DNA from: Phascolarctobacterium sp.
GTDB lineage: Bacteria; Bacillota; Negativicutes; Acidaminococcales; Acidaminococcaceae
Reading direction: 5' to 3'
DNA length: 64,000 bases
NCBI GenBank assembly: GCA_030531205.1
Contig: JAUNOC010000005.1
Location: 38,032 to 102,031, forward strand
Part shown: positions 1-10,506 of the stretch, piece by piece
Numbering within the stretch: the first letter of the stretch is position 1
How the letters are laid out: each line of letters begins with the position of its first letter
The notes under the pieces: model-generated
Told to the model about the DNA's origin: nothing
The model's database searches: none
The model's input: only the letters and a program-made list of their open reading frames with translations
Program-made: the position numbers and the translations under genes

Positions 1-3000
1 AGTTGGAATATCAACTCTCAATATTTTTGTTTTTATCATTGTGTCCCCATTAGCAATATCACTCGGTAAAGTAAAATTCATGGTCTGAAAATAACCAACA
101 ATCCTTGCCTTACCGCTCATTTTTATTTTTAAATTCAAAATATTATCACTGCTTGTGCCACTTGAATAACCGCCATAAAAACTGCAATCATCCGCAAATG
201 TTCCGCCCAGAATATTCATTATATTACCATCAGCACGTTGAGAAGCACCACTACCACCTGCCTGTCCACCATAAACACCACTACTTTCTCCAAAATTACC
301 GCCATATATATTCACTATATTTCCAACAGCATTACCATTTACACTATGTCCGCCACAAATAGATCCCTTTATATTTCCACTACAAACGTTCACAATATTC
401 CCTTTAACCTCTGAACCTGTACCAAAACTTCTTCCGCCATAAAGTCCACTTGTATTGATGAGATTAATTTCTCCACCAATAATATTTATAACATTATTCT
501 CTGCAATACCATTCTTATTATAACCGCCATAAATATAAATAAAATTCTCACTATTAGTTTTAAAACTGACATTGCTTAAAGTAACTTCATTTCCCTTCGT
601 TTCCCCATTGCCCATATAATAACTATCACTCTCATCATACCCGCCGGCAATCTTAATATCTCCATAAGTTATTGAACTTATATCAAAACATACATTATTA
701 ATATTTACTTTATTGCCATTGATTTTGTTTTTACCACTATCAGAGAATTTATACGCACCAAAAATTTTAGTAACTCCCTTAAAACTGCCACCCGTAATGT
801 TCACTTCATTACCAGTGACATTATGATCAGACCCACCCCTCAAATAACCACCACAAATGGCACCATTACCTTGATCTGTAAAAGAACCGCCTGCTATCTT
901 TACCTTATTTCCTTTAACATTCCCACTTCCACTATATCCGCCATAAATATCGGTATATCCATCACTTGCACCAAAAGTACCGCCATTAATGATTGTTTCA
1001 TTATTTATTGCATCATCGCTTGACCTGCCTGCAATAATATCTTTATTTTTGCTAAAATTTCCACCATTGATAACAATCGTGTTATGTGTAGCATTCCCGC
1101 CATACTCAACATATGCAGAATAGATGTGATTATTTGAATCAACAAAAGTGCCATCGTTAATTACGAGGATATTATCATATAAATTACCATATTTAGCATA
1201 AGCAACATATATAGCAGCATCAAATTTTACACCTGCATTAATAGTGATACTATTATTCTTTAGTATTCCCGGTGAGTTTTCCGTTCCTTCATACTTTACC
1301 CCAAAAATATCATAGTTAAATGTTCCGTCATGAATAGTCAAATGATTGTTGCTGATATTTGCTCCTGCCACATCAGATGCCACCAACCTAATTACAGGAG
1401 TAAAATCACCATTGTAAGTACCACCCCGTACTACCATGTTCCATCCGTTCAAATCAGAAGAAGATATTTTTTGATTACCAATAATTTCATTATAATCTGC
1501 TGCAGCAGAAGGTTCAAAAGAAACACCACCATGAGTAATTGTATAATCCGCTTTTGCTGTTGGCGTTGTTCCACCAGTGTAATAAATCAAATCACCATTT
1601 AGTACAGTAATATTTCCTGTAGCGACAGTTCCCCCGTAACTTCCGTTCACATTCTGCATCAAAGTAATATAATCCCCATCGCCCAAAGTAATACCATTAG
1701 TATTAACAGTAATATTAGCCACATTCCATGCAGATAAATCCAACGCACTTCCCTGCATCCTCAACACAATATCATCCGAAGTCGTACCCTTCGGCAAAGT
1801 AAAATTAATCGTACCAAAACTTTTAATACCGCCAACTTTTACATTGGTACGGTTGACATTCAATACTCTATCAGTTTCAGAAACATTTTCATACCCCATC
1901 AGCGTAGCGCCAGAAAGATCAAGAGGATTTGTGCCTTGAATGGTAACAGTACTTGCACTACCAGAAGGCATTCCATTTCCATCTACCGCAATAATCGATG
2001 TTGTCCCCGTGAAAATACCCCCTTCAAGAATAATCTGCTGATTAGCATTTGCCATAGAGGTTGGTGCATTGGAACCATAAATTTTATTACCTGACCCTTG
2101 GAAAGTTCCTCCTTTAATAGTTACATTATTATCATACAAAAAACCACTATACCCACCATAAATTTCAAAATTCTTAAAAGAACCGTTGTTAATGATGACC
2201 TCATTGTAGTACGCATTACTCGTTCCTGTTGTTTCACCACCCTTTATCACTATTTTACCACTTCCCGACCCTTCAAAAGTACCACCATTAATAATAACTT
2301 TGTTGTTTAATGCCTGACCGTCTCCGTTATTCTTACCGCCAACAATTTCTACACTAAAATTACCCGTACCCTTAAATGTGCCATTGTTAATAACAACTTT
2401 GTTGTTTGATGCCTGACCGTTTCCCTTATTCTCACCGCCAACAATTTCCACTCCAAAATCACCTGTACTCTCAAAAGTACCATTATTAATTGTCACACTA
2501 TTATAATCTGCTTTGCTGGCACTGCCATCCGCATAACCGCCATAAATCTTATTACCCGTGCCGGAATTGAAAGTAACATTTTCAATAACCACCTTATTTC
2601 CCTTATCCGCACTGTCCCCGCCGGCAACACCATTAAGATTATAGCCACCATAAATTTCACTGCTATTGCTAAAAGTCCCTCCATAAATATTTACTGCATT
2701 GCAACTGATAGTACGAGGATCACTAAGCATTACTTTTTCATGATAACCGCCGTAAACTGTGACGGCAGCCGTACTGCCAAAACTGCCACCATAAATATTC
2801 ACTGTATTATTGTCCGCATCTCCGGTTTTACTATATCCGCCACAAATCTTTGCTCTTTTTATATTAGCACCATTATAAATGTTAACTACATTTTGGGAAA
2901 CAATACCTGTAACGCTAAAGGTATAAATATTTTTTCCACCAAAAATTCCATCAAAATATTCATCTACGGAATATCCAAAAGTAAATGTACCGCCTGTAAT

Positions 3001-3765
3001 ATTCACTATGTTACCAATGACATTACTATTTACATCTGCACCTAAACCGCCAAAAAATCCTCTGTCACCAGAACCAACGTCAAAGCTAAAATCTCCTCCG
3101 GTTATATTTAATTTATTCCCCCTTGCATCACCACCGGAACCGCCCTCAAGATGTGCATATCCTGCATAAAACCCATTAGCTGGGCCTGAGATAAATGTTC
3201 CACCAGAAATAGTTAAAGTATTATCAAAAGCATTAAGACCATAACCGCCATAAATTCTGCCCACTAAATCACCACTGTTGCACGCAAAAGTTAACTCATT
3301 TCCCACCGCATTCCCCCAAGCACTTCTGCCTCCATAAATTTCAAAACCTTGGAATGTGGGGGAACCGTCTATATTAACTTTATTGTTACTGACATTGCCA
3401 TTAAAACTGCAACCGCCATGAATTTGCACACCACCGGCAAAAGTGCCACCTGAAACAGTCAGTATATTATTTGTAACATTCCCCTCCCTGCTATGACCTG
3501 CAAAAAAGTATTTTGCATCACCAAATGCAATTCCGCCGACATCACTTTCCGACCCTGTCAAAGTCAAATTAGCACCAGTTGCACAAGCGCCGGAAATTTC
3601 ATTCCAATGAGCATATGAATCTGTACCAATATTTATACCTGCCCATACAGTGGCATTATTTCCATCACCATACCATGTATCACCATCAGCAGCAAAAGCA
3701 TTGTGAGCAAACATATTTGCCCCAATCACCGCCAAAGCAATCAAAATCTTTTTTGACTTAATCAT
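1..3765 (-). CDS. Giant autotransporter passenger (3' end outside window)
   Basis: No stop is met in the 1,255 codons inside the window, so the gene runs off the left edge. The ATG at 3765 follows an AGGTGG ribosome-binding site. Residues 1-25 form a signal peptide (charged MIKSKK, hydrophobic core, AFA cleavage site). The rest is a right-handed beta-helix type array of about 25-35 residue units with the pattern N-x-V-x-I-x-G-G-x-F followed by IYGGY. Around residues 605-700 a non-repeat linker (SGATLMGYEN, FGTINF, LMQNV) is shared with the next gene at 4639-10116, as is the final stretch before the edge (LNLKIKM, FQTMNFTLP). By that paralogy the missing 3' part should encode an outer-membrane barrel; this is inference. 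A secreted or surface adhesin-like protein is likely. Two adjacent 99-bp copies (from about 2301 and 2400) show recent unit duplication. Confidence 0.85.
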   Translation of the reverse strand, partial: MIKSKKILIALAVIGANMFAHNAFAADGDTWYGDGNNATVWAGINIGTDSYAHWNEISGACATGANLTLTGSESDVGGIAFGDAKYFFAGHSREGNVTNNILTVSGGTFAGGVQIHGGCSFNGNVSNNKVNIDGSPTFQGFEIYGGRSAWGNAVGNELTFACNSGDLVGRIYGGYGLNAFDNTLTISGGTFISGPANGFYAGYAHLEGGSGGDARGNKLNITGGDFSFDVGSGDRGFFGGLGADVNSNVIGNIVNITGGTFTFGYSVDEYFDGIFGGKNIYTFSVTGIVSQNVVNIYNGANIKRAKICGGYSKTGDADNNTVNIYGGSFGSTAAVTVYGGYHEKVMLSDPRTISCNAVNIYGGTFSNSSEIYGGYNLNGVAGGDSADKGNKVVIENVTFNSGTGNKIYGGYADGSASKADYNSVTINNGTFESTGDFGVEIVGGENKGNGQASNNKVVINNGTFKGTGNFSVEIVGGKNNGDGQALNNKVIINGGTFEGSGSGKIVIKGGETTGTSNAYYNEVIINNGSFKNFEIYGGYSGFLYDNNVTIKGGTFQGSGNKIYGSNAPTSMANANQQIILEGGIFTGTTSIIAVDGNGMPSGSASTVTIQGTNPLDLSGATLMGYENVSETDRVLNVNRTNVKVGGIKSFGTINFTLPKGTTSDDIVLRMQGSALDLSAWNVANITVNTNGITLGDGDYITLMQNVNGSYGGTVATGNITVLNGDLIYYTGGTTPTAKADYTITHGGVSFEPSAAADYNEIIGNQKISSSDLNGWNMVVRGGTYNGDFTPVIRLVASDVAGANISNNHLTIHDGTFNYDIFGVKYEGTENSPGILKNNSITINAGVKFDAAIYVAYAKYGNLYDNILVINDGTFVDSNNHIYSAYVEYGGNATHNTIVINGGNFSKNKDIIAGRSSDDAINNETIINGGTFGASDGYTDIYGGYSGSGNVKGNKVKIAGGSFTDQGNGAICGGYLRGGSDHNVTGNEVNITGGSFKGVTKIFGAYKFSDSGKNKINGNKVNINNVCFDISSITYGDIKIAGGYDESDSYYMGNGETKGNEVTLSNVSFKTNSENFIYIYGGYNKNGIAENNVINIIGGEINLINTSGLYGGRSFGTGSEVKGNIVNVCSGNIKGSICGGHSVNGNAVGNIVNIYGGNFGESSGVYGGQAGGSGASQRADGNIMNILGGTFADDCSFYGGYSSGTSSDNILNLKIKMSGKARIVGYFQTMNFTLPSDIANGDTMIKTKILRVDIPT

Positions 3766-3994
3766 AACTCCACCTGCTTTCCATAAAAGTATGAATTGAT
3801 AAATAATTTAAATAAAAACTTAAAATACATTATATCTGAATACTATCAATATGACAAGTTATTTTGACCATTCCAAAATACTTTATAAAAACCGCTACAA
3901 TTTTTCCACAAAGATTAAATAAAACCATTCCAACAATCGCCACGCAATAAAAAAATCAAAAACATTCCCAAAACAATGAGCAATGTTAAAAAAG

Positions 3995-4035
3995 GGATTT
4001 TTAACGTTAAATCTTCACTTTTAACGTTAAAAACT
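3995..4035. promoter_or_regulatory. Paired palindrome, copy 1 (TTAACGTTAA x2)
   Basis: Two identical palindromes TTAACGTTAA at 4001-4010 and 4021-4030, 20 bp apart (about two helical turns), about 240 bp upstream of the autotransporter start at 3765. The same pair with the same spacing and similar flanks recurs at 11242-11271 and 45195-45224. The constant spacing suggests cooperative binding of a dimeric regulator; the regulator is not identified. The rest of 3766-4100 shows no gene. Confidence 0.5.
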
Positions 4036-4080
4036 CCCTTTTCTTTAGAGGATAACTCTTCGGATAAATAAAATAATATA

Positions 4081-4390
4081 GAGAAATTAAAAGTTAAAAG
4101 CTTAAAGCTTAAAACTATGGTAATTTGTTCCTTTGATTGAAATAAAAAGTTCGCATAATGCTGACTGTTTTTTCCCGCCCAGGCGTGGGTAGACAGTCCA
4201 GTGGACTGTCGCCGAGAAATTCGGGTTTGTTCGGCGAGGCAAAAAAGCTATAGGAACATAGAAGTGCAAGACGGGGTGGGTCGCTCTCCCCGACTGAAGA
4301 ACCAAACTTAACATAGTACTAACCATTACTATAATCACCGGAACACCCTACCATCATTTCTAATTTCACATTTCTAATTTAATTTTCTGG
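4081..4390. repeat. Modular interspersed repeat, complete element
   Basis: The left end (4116-4140) and right end (4330-4358) are inverted copies of the family's terminal motif (core ATGTTCCTGTGATTATA with mismatches). Inside are an imperfect hairpin (AAGTTCGCATAATG...), a GC-rich stem starting CCCGCCCAGGCGTGGG, a loop containing AGGAACAT, and the shared segment ACGGGGTGGGTCGCTC. Outside both ends are 7-bp tandem tracts: AGCTTAA type on the left, TTTCTAA type on the right (4359-4385). A 78-codon reading frame across it (4102-4338) is only the repeat in translation. Together with the next element this fills the 870-bp gap between the two autotransporters. Confidence 0.7.
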
Positions 4391-4394
4391 AGCT

Positions 4395-4600
4395 ATTTAC
4401 CATATTTGGTCTTTGCTCTTTGATTATTTGCTCTTTATTCTTATCGTAGTGGGCGACCCCACCACCGACCTTAAAAACTGTGTCGGTCCCCCGCCCCACG
4501 CCTGTGGCGGAAAAAGACCGCACTCTGCCAACTTCCTAAAATCTAATCACAGGAACATTCTACCACAACTTTAAGCTTTAAGCTTTTATCTTATCTCTTA
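4395..4600. repeat. Modular interspersed repeat, partial element with heptads
   Basis: Starts with CTCTTTG-like heptads (4403-4432), then TTCTTATCG and a GC-rich hairpin module (4440-4525). That module matches the reverse complement of the left arm of the DUF559 cassettes at 13.3 and 15.7 kb (shared elements CCACCACCG, CTTAAAAACTG, GGTCCCCCGCCCC). It ends with a terminal motif at 4543-4568 (TAATCACAGGAACATTCTACC) and a TTTAAGC heptad tract (4570-4600). Confidence 0.65.
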
Positions 4601-4610
4601 TAATTTCTAA

Positions 4611-4638
4611 AAAAAAGGTGGCTTTCGCCACCTTTTTT
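4611..4638 (-). terminator. Rho-independent terminator of the 1,825-aa autotransporter
   Basis: Stem GGTGGC/GCCACC with a GAAA tetraloop, flanked by A8 and T8, so it can act on both strands. It directly abuts the autotransporter stop codon (4639-4641). Confidence 0.85.
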
Positions 4639-7600
4639 TTAGAAATTATAGAACACCCTCGCCATTCCATCCCAACCTTTTCTCTTACCAATATAGGCAT
4701 TCGCTCCAAGTCCGACTGTCCACTTCTTACTTACTTTCCAGTCACAACCTACTTCCATTATGCCTGTATGTCCTTTCATACTTGGTGCGGGTGCTTCACC
4801 TACACCACTAATGCTTGCTCTCGCCTCGCCTTTGAATTCATGCTCCCAAGCAAGTCCTACATAGGGTTTGGCATTGCTGTCCTTTAATTTGAAGTTATAT
4901 TTTCCGCCAATTCTTACACGATGACTTTTCACACTTTCAAAGTTATAGTGGCTGTCGCCTACTGTGGCATCACAAGCACCTACATGTCCGAAGGTATATC
5001 TGCCATAGACATCTATTTCATTCTTGCCTGCGGGGAAGATATGTCCCATGCCGACCATTATGCCGTAATATTTGCTGTCAGTGTCATAACTGCCTAATTC
5101 ACTTTCGCTCCATTCGGTTGTCTGTTTGCCGTAACGGATATTGCCTTCGTAATAGGTGTTGTTCAGCATTTTGTGCCGCATCATAATACCTATGCCTTGG
5201 TTCTTGCTGTTGCCGTCCCCGTGTACATTGCCGTTGTAGGTGTCAAAATCCCCTTTGCCATATTCAAAGAATACGCCCAAAGTTGTGGCTTCGCCGTTGC
5301 CCCATTCTTTTGTTTTGCCCACACCGACTAACAGTCCCCAGCCGTCAACATCCACATGGCTGCCGGTTTTATATTTGCTGCTGCCTGCACTCATGGCACC
5401 AAAGGTGTCTGTTGTACCGCCTGCGGTATTGGCAAGCAAACTGCTCATACCTTGACCGCTTGCCAAGTCCGCACTCATGTTCACGGTCTGCATGGCTGCG
5501 GCAATGCCCTCAACCGGGGCTTTCTGTTGGTCTTCATTACCTGCGGTCTTCTTTTGTTCAAAATCTTGTAATAAGGTTAAAATCAAATCATTACCATCTA
5601 ATTTAACTATTGCCGCACCATTAAGAACGCTCTCCTCGTCATTAGCGATAGTAGTACTATTTATATTATCCGCTTTTACCAAATAAATAACATCATCTTT
5701 ATTGAGTTTTACACCATTGGCAGCAGTAACGCCTATGGTTGTATTGTCATAGATAACACTTGCAGTTTCCAACATAATATCGCCATTTGTAATATTACTT
5801 GGCAATGTGAAATTCATGTTTTGGAAATGCGAAACTTCGCTTGCCTTGCCACCCATTTTTATTTTCAAGTTCAAAGTATTGTTAGTGCTTGTGCCAGTTG
5901 TATATCCGCCATACAAACCAAAATTATTGCCGAAAGTACCGCCTGCGATTTCCACTATATTGTCTTTCGCCTCACCACTACTACCGTACGCTCCCCAAAA
6001 ACTGATATTATCGCCAAAAGTACCGCCGTTAATATATATTTTATTTTCATTAGTACTACCACTACCAGTAACAACATATCCACTCCAAATACCACTACCA
6101 CTACTGTAACCTTCAAAATTTCCGTCATTGACTATTACCGTATTTCCATTAGAATTACCATCGTCTGTATTACCTGCACCAATATTACTATTATTAAAAG
6201 TGCCGGTGTTAATTGTTATTTTATTGTAATTGGCATTACCACTACTATAGACATAGCCACCATAAATTGCACTACCAGTCCCAAAACTACCGCCATCAAT
6301 TATCACCTTATTGCCCTTATCCTCAGTATCACCACCTGCATTACCATTATTAGTATAAGCACCATAAATTTCAGTTCCATCTCCAAATGTACTGCTCTTA
6401 AGTGTTACAAAGTTCCCCTCCGCATCCTTACTTCCTGTATAACCGCCATAAATCACAATCGAGTCACTCAAAGTAGCATTCTCAATAATAACACCATTTT
6501 CCTTAACCAATGTGTCTGTTGCATTACCGCCATAGATTGTACTCTCGTTTGCAACACTGATATTTTTGATAGTTACTTTGTTGTTTTCCACTAATTTGGC
6601 AGTTCCCGAACTTGCATGACCACCATAAATACTTATTTTGTAGTCAAAAGTACCACCAGTAATATTGACCTCATTTCCACTTATCTCAGCATCTAAATTA
6701 TCTTGCCATAAAATAGCACCTTTAATGGTAACATATTTGCCAAAAGTACCACCAGTGATATTCACCTTATTGCCTGTGGCACTACCATTCTTAACCTCTG
6801 CACCATAAATATTGACAGCATTATCACTACCAATAATACCGCCATTAATGGTTATAATGTTGCCTGTTGCATCACCGTCACCATGTATATACCCAGCATC
6901 AATTTCTTTACTGTCACCGACATCACCCCCGTTTATAATTATTTTATTTCCTACAACATTGCCGTTTGCTCCAACATATCCTGCATAAATGTCATAACCT
7001 CCGGCAAAAGTACCACTTTCAATAGTGAGTTCATTATAATTTGCATTACCATTATTTATTATCCAGCCGCCAGCAACCCGATGAAATTTACCATCATGCA
7101 GTTCCACAGAATTATGTTCAACATTACCACTTCCAACACTTGCACCATAAACATTAACTTCATCATTTGCATCATCTAAGTTGAATTGTGCATTGGCAAT
7201 GATAACACTGTTATTGTTTGCTGCAGTAACTGACCCATTCCTATATATACCATAAATATTAATCTTGCCGTCCGTTACATAAGTCAAATCAAAACTCCCG
7301 CCACTAATATTAACTTTGTTACCGCTATATGTGTTAGCACCGGCATAATTGCCAACAGATACACCGGCAATGTCCATTGAACCAACAAAAGAACCAGCGT
7401 TAACATTAACTTCATTGCCGCTAATTGTATTACCAGCACCACTATATAAATACACACCACAAATATAAAGCCATGGACTAGCGTCATTAGACCCAATCGT
7501 ACCACCATTAATGGTAATAGTATTACCATTAGCTGTTCCTCCTGCATATACGGCTACAATATGCTTATTAGTGTTGATATTTCCTCCATTAATAACAATG

Positions 7601-10116
7601 CTATTATTCGTAGAACTACCACTTATATTCATTCCATAAACAGCATAAATTGAAGCAGAATCGCCATTCTTAAAATCGCCAGCATTAATTGTAATCACAT
7701 TTCCTGTAAAATTTCCTGTCCCGCGCGTATGTACAGCCCATAACCCGCCATAATAAAGTCCAGAAGCACTATGAAATGTACCACCATGAACAGTTATTGA
7801 ATTGTTATTCATATCTTTTCCATCAGTGCCAGTATAATATACACCATAAATATCATTTTCGTATGTTCCCCTGCGGATAATAACTTCATTACCACTGTAA
7901 CTGGTATCAACAAGCCCCTCTGGCGACTTGTTCACATTACCCTTAATATCTGTAGTAAAACTATAAGTGCCGTTTATTGTTGTTTCATGCCACACCTTAG
8001 TTCCATTATCTTGCTTAATGGTGTAATCGCCTTTTTGAGTTGCCGGTTGTGTGCCGGTGTAGTAAATCAAATCATTACCTAATTTCATAATACCAGTACT
8101 TGATCCGCCATAATCACCAGTAACATTCTGCATCAAAACAATATAATCATTACCAGTTAGAGAACTGTTGGTAATATTAATGTTGACACTATTAAGAGTT
8201 GACACATCAAAAGAACCATCCATTTTCAACACAATGGCATCGGAACTTGCACCATCCAAGTTAAAGTTAATCGTGCCAAAGTTTTGAATGTCTTTTACCG
8301 CAACATTGGTTCTCGCTACATTCAAAGTACGGTCCTCAGTCCCGTAGGTGAAGGTGTTTTCGTACCCCATCAAGGTAGCGCCGGACAAATCGAGAGCATT
8401 ACTGCCTGCTATGGTAATTTTGTTACCGCTTGCAGGATATGATGCTGAACCATCTGCCGCAATAATTGTTGCCTTGCTGAAAATACCGCCATTAAGAACT
8501 ACTTCATTATTCGATATTCCAATACCAGATATTAGGTAAGCACCATAAATTTTATTATCATTGGTTCCATTAAAAGTACCACCATCAATAATAACTTTAT
8601 TACCGGTCACATTTTCTGCTCTGCCGCCAATTATTTTCGCACCTTGAAAAACACCGTTTTTAATGGTTACTGAATTATTATTTGCATCACCGACTGCATC
8701 ACCACCTATAATGGTAATTTCTCCAGCACCGGCAGCAATGAATGTACCATTATTAATATTAACACTGTTATTACTTGCAGTACCGTCATGATCCGCTTTA
8801 CCACCTGCAATCTTTAAACTAAAATCAGCAGCACCAGTAAAGGTTCCGTTGTTAATAGTTACTTTATTGTTATATGCCTTTCCTGCAGTCCCTGAAGTAC
8901 TCGCACCATAGATTTTGTTATCTATACCATAGTTAAAAGTGGCGTTATTGATTGTAACCCAGTTACCGTCATTTGGGTCGCCTGTTGCCGAATCACTGCC
9001 TGCTATGCCATTTTCAGCACGATTGATTGCACCATAAACCTGTGCATTTTTAAAAGTGCCGCCATTCAAAATAACATAATTCTTTTTTGCAAAAGATCCA
9101 TTAGGACTGCCATCGTCAACTTCACCACCGAAAATACTAATTGTGTCATTCGGATTAGTTCTGGCAAAAGTGCCACCATTAACTATTACATAGTTACCCG
9201 TTGCCGATGCTTTTACACACGCACCTTTCACAGCATCATTTATCGTTCCATTATTGATAATTACATAGTTTTCAACTGCTTCCGAAGTCGTTTCAACACC
9301 ATATATATATCTTGAAAATGTACCGCCATTAATTTCTACAGAATTATCGATGGCAGGCAAAGGATTCGTAACAGTACCACGGCTTATGCCACCATATACC
9401 CACGCACTTATCTGACTATTACCGTTAATTATCAATTTGTTATGTTGCACATTGCCACCAAACGCTGGAGACAAAGGTTCTTCCATTGCAGCAGCACCGA
9501 CAAGAAATTGAGAAATTGTACAGTCAGTAACTGTCAATACATTGTTATATGCCTTTCCTCCGTCAGATGCAGTATAACCAGCACCAGCAACACCACAAGT
9601 AACACCAGTTATAAACGCTTTGTTATTGATTACATCACCATCCATAGAATATCCTGCCGCAATGCCAATTATTCCTGAACCAATTAGATCGTTATTGGTA
9701 AAAAATATCCCGCCATTTACAGTCAATTTATTATCACGGACAATGCCCTTCTGTGCTACAGCGGCACAAGCATTTTGAACCACATATACACCTGCTTCAA
9801 CATTCATTGTAACATCATGCCCACTTAATGTTACAAAATCACCCGTCATATCCAAAGCCCCTGTCAAAGGAAAGGTGGGAACTACAACAGGATCTGCTGA
9901 ATGATCACCATACTCTTCTTGTATATTAAATACTATTGTGTTGCCTGTTTTGTTAAAAGCAGTCGGGTCATAACCGCTTGTTGCATCAAACTCCACCGGG
10001 CTGCCACCGTTCAAAACATAAGTATTTGCCGCCAAGGCATTAGCGGAACACAACAAATTCCCCGCCAAGAGTGCCAACATCACTTTCTTTTTCAAATCAA
10101 TTTTTTCAATTTTCAT
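4639..10116 (-). CDS. Giant autotransporter with beta-helix passenger and outer-membrane barrel
   Basis: 1,825 residues. The ATG at 10116 is preceded by GGGAGGG. Residues 1-29 are a Sec signal peptide ending ANALA. The passenger consists of dozens of degenerate units (N-K-V-x-I-x-G-G-T-F, then IYGGY or similar), a pattern typical of right-handed beta-helices. It is interrupted near the middle by a linker (SGATLMGYEN, FGTINF, LMQNV) also present in the upstream paralogue. The last ~235 residues, from GWGLLVGVGKTKEW, have alternating aromatic/hydrophobic strands and end in VFYNF, the terminal phenylalanine expected of an autotransporter barrel recognised by BamA. Role: type Va self-secretion of a surface-exposed fibre, probably adhesion; the ligand is unknown. 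Paralogous to the gene at 1-3765; the two lie head-to-tail with repeat elements between them. A G9 tract lies about 330 bp upstream (separate entry). Confidence 0.9.
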   Translation of the reverse strand: MKIEKIDLKKKVMLALLAGNLLCSANALAANTYVLNGGSPVEFDATSGYDPTAFNKTGNTIVFNIQEEYGDHSADPVVVPTFPLTGALDMTGDFVTLSGHDVTMNVEAGVYVVQNACAAVAQKGIVRDNKLTVNGGIFFTNNDLIGSGIIGIAAGYSMDGDVINNKAFITGVTCGVAGAGYTASDGGKAYNNVLTVTDCTISQFLVGAAAMEEPLSPAFGGNVQHNKLIINGNSQISAWVYGGISRGTVTNPLPAIDNSVEINGGTFSRYIYGVETTSEAVENYVIINNGTINDAVKGACVKASATGNYVIVNGGTFARTNPNDTISIFGGEVDDGSPNGSFAKKNYVILNGGTFKNAQVYGAINRAENGIAGSDSATGDPNDGNWVTINNATFNYGIDNKIYGASTSGTAGKAYNNKVTINNGTFTGAADFSLKIAGGKADHDGTASNNSVNINNGTFIAAGAGEITIIGGDAVGDANNNSVTIKNGVFQGAKIIGGRAENVTGNKVIIDGGTFNGTNDNKIYGAYLISGIGISNNEVVLNGGIFSKATIIAADGSASYPASGNKITIAGSNALDLSGATLMGYENTFTYGTEDRTLNVARTNVAVKDIQNFGTINFNLDGASSDAIVLKMDGSFDVSTLNSVNINITNSSLTGNDYIVLMQNVTGDYGGSSTGIMKLGNDLIYYTGTQPATQKGDYTIKQDNGTKVWHETTINGTYSFTTDIKGNVNKSPEGLVDTSYSGNEVIIRRGTYENDIYGVYYTGTDGKDMNNNSITVHGGTFHSASGLYYGGLWAVHTRGTGNFTGNVITINAGDFKNGDSASIYAVYGMNISGSSTNNSIVINGGNINTNKHIVAVYAGGTANGNTITINGGTIGSNDASPWLYICGVYLYSGAGNTISGNEVNVNAGSFVGSMDIAGVSVGNYAGANTYSGNKVNISGGSFDLTYVTDGKINIYGIYRNGSVTAANNNSVIIANAQFNLDDANDEVNVYGASVGSGNVEHNSVELHDGKFHRVAGGWIINNGNANYNELTIESGTFAGGYDIYAGYVGANGNVVGNKIIINGGDVGDSKEIDAGYIHGDGDATGNIITINGGIIGSDNAVNIYGAEVKNGSATGNKVNITGGTFGKYVTIKGAILWQDNLDAEISGNEVNITGGTFDYKISIYGGHASSGTAKLVENNKVTIKNISVANESTIYGGNATDTLVKENGVIIENATLSDSIVIYGGYTGSKDAEGNFVTLKSSTFGDGTEIYGAYTNNGNAGGDTEDKGNKVIIDGGSFGTGSAIYGGYVYSSGNANYNKITINTGTFNNSNIGAGNTDDGNSNGNTVIVNDGNFEGYSSGSGIWSGYVVTGSGSTNENKIYINGGTFGDNISFWGAYGSSGEAKDNIVEIAGGTFGNNFGLYGGYTTGTSTNNTLNLKIKMGGKASEVSHFQNMNFTLPSNITNGDIMLETASVIYDNTTIGVTAANGVKLNKDDVIYLVKADNINSTTIANDEESVLNGAAIVKLDGNDLILTLLQDFEQKKTAGNEDQQKAPVEGIAAAMQTVNMSADLASGQGMSSLLANTAGGTTDTFGAMSAGSSKYKTGSHVDVDGWGLLVGVGKTKEWGNGEATTLGVFFEYGKGDFDTYNGNVHGDGNSKNQGIGIMMRHKMLNNTYYEGNIRYGKQTTEWSESELGSYDTDSKYYGIMVGMGHIFPAGKNEIDVYGRYTFGHVGACDATVGDSHYNFESVKSHRVRIGGKYNFKLKDSNAKPYVGLAWEHEFKGEARASISGVGEAPAPSMKGHTGIMEVGCDWKVSKKWTVGLGANAYIGKRKGWDGMARVFYNF

Positions 10117-10189
10117 TTTTTCCCTCCCAAAAAAATAATCTAATTTAGCAATTTAGCAAAGCCCCAAGAGCAATTTAATTAAGAATTCT

Positions 10190-10340
10190 GAATGCAGAAT
10201 TAAGAATGAAGGTAAGAGTCCGCACTCTGCCACCATTCCTGAAACTTGACACCTCACACCTGATCCCTAACTATATAATCACAGGAACTTTCTACCTTAA
10301 TTTTTAACTTTTAACTTTTAATTTTTAACTTCATTTGCCC
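10190..10340. repeat. Interspersed repeat end with heptad tracts
   Basis: Heptads TTAAGAA/TGCAGAA (10177-10206), AAGAGTCCGCACTCTGCC, then CACCTGA-type heptads (10230-10270), the terminal motif at 10274-10299 (TATAATCACAGGAACTTTC), and TTTTAAC heptads (10300-10332). It fills most of the 390-bp gap 10117-10506. The remainder holds the G9 tract and no gene. Confidence 0.6.
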
Positions 10341-10436
10341 GCAGGGCAAATGAAAAACCGTCACAAAACATCTGTTCTGTAAACAACTAAAAGAAAACCC
10401 CATTCCAACGAATGTTGTTACACTTGTTTGAGAATC

Positions 10437-10465
10437 TAAATACCCCCCCCCAATTAAATTGTTAA
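10437..10465 (-). promoter_or_regulatory. Candidate phase-variable promoter with G9 spacer
   Basis: On the minus strand TTAACA (10460-10465) and a weak TATTTA (10437-10442) are separated by exactly 17 bp, nine of which are an uninterrupted run of G (plus-strand C9, 10443-10451). It points toward the 1,825-aa autotransporter, start at 10116. Changes in run length would change the spacer length. The -10 is poor, so the promoter call is tentative; the homopolymer is certain. Confidence 0.35.
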
Positions 10466-10506
10466 GTATAAACCTCCACACAACCATAAATTAAAATTAC
10501 CCTTTC

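Noticed and set aside
4102..4338. 78-codon frame on the minus strand between the autotransporters
   Set aside because: It lies wholly in an interspersed repeat, has no ribosome-binding site and no protein-like composition.
1..10116. Numerous plus-strand open frames opposite the two autotransporters
   Set aside because: They are antisense shadows of repetitive passenger codons, rich in Thr/Ile/Ser/His/Tyr, without ribosome-binding sites.
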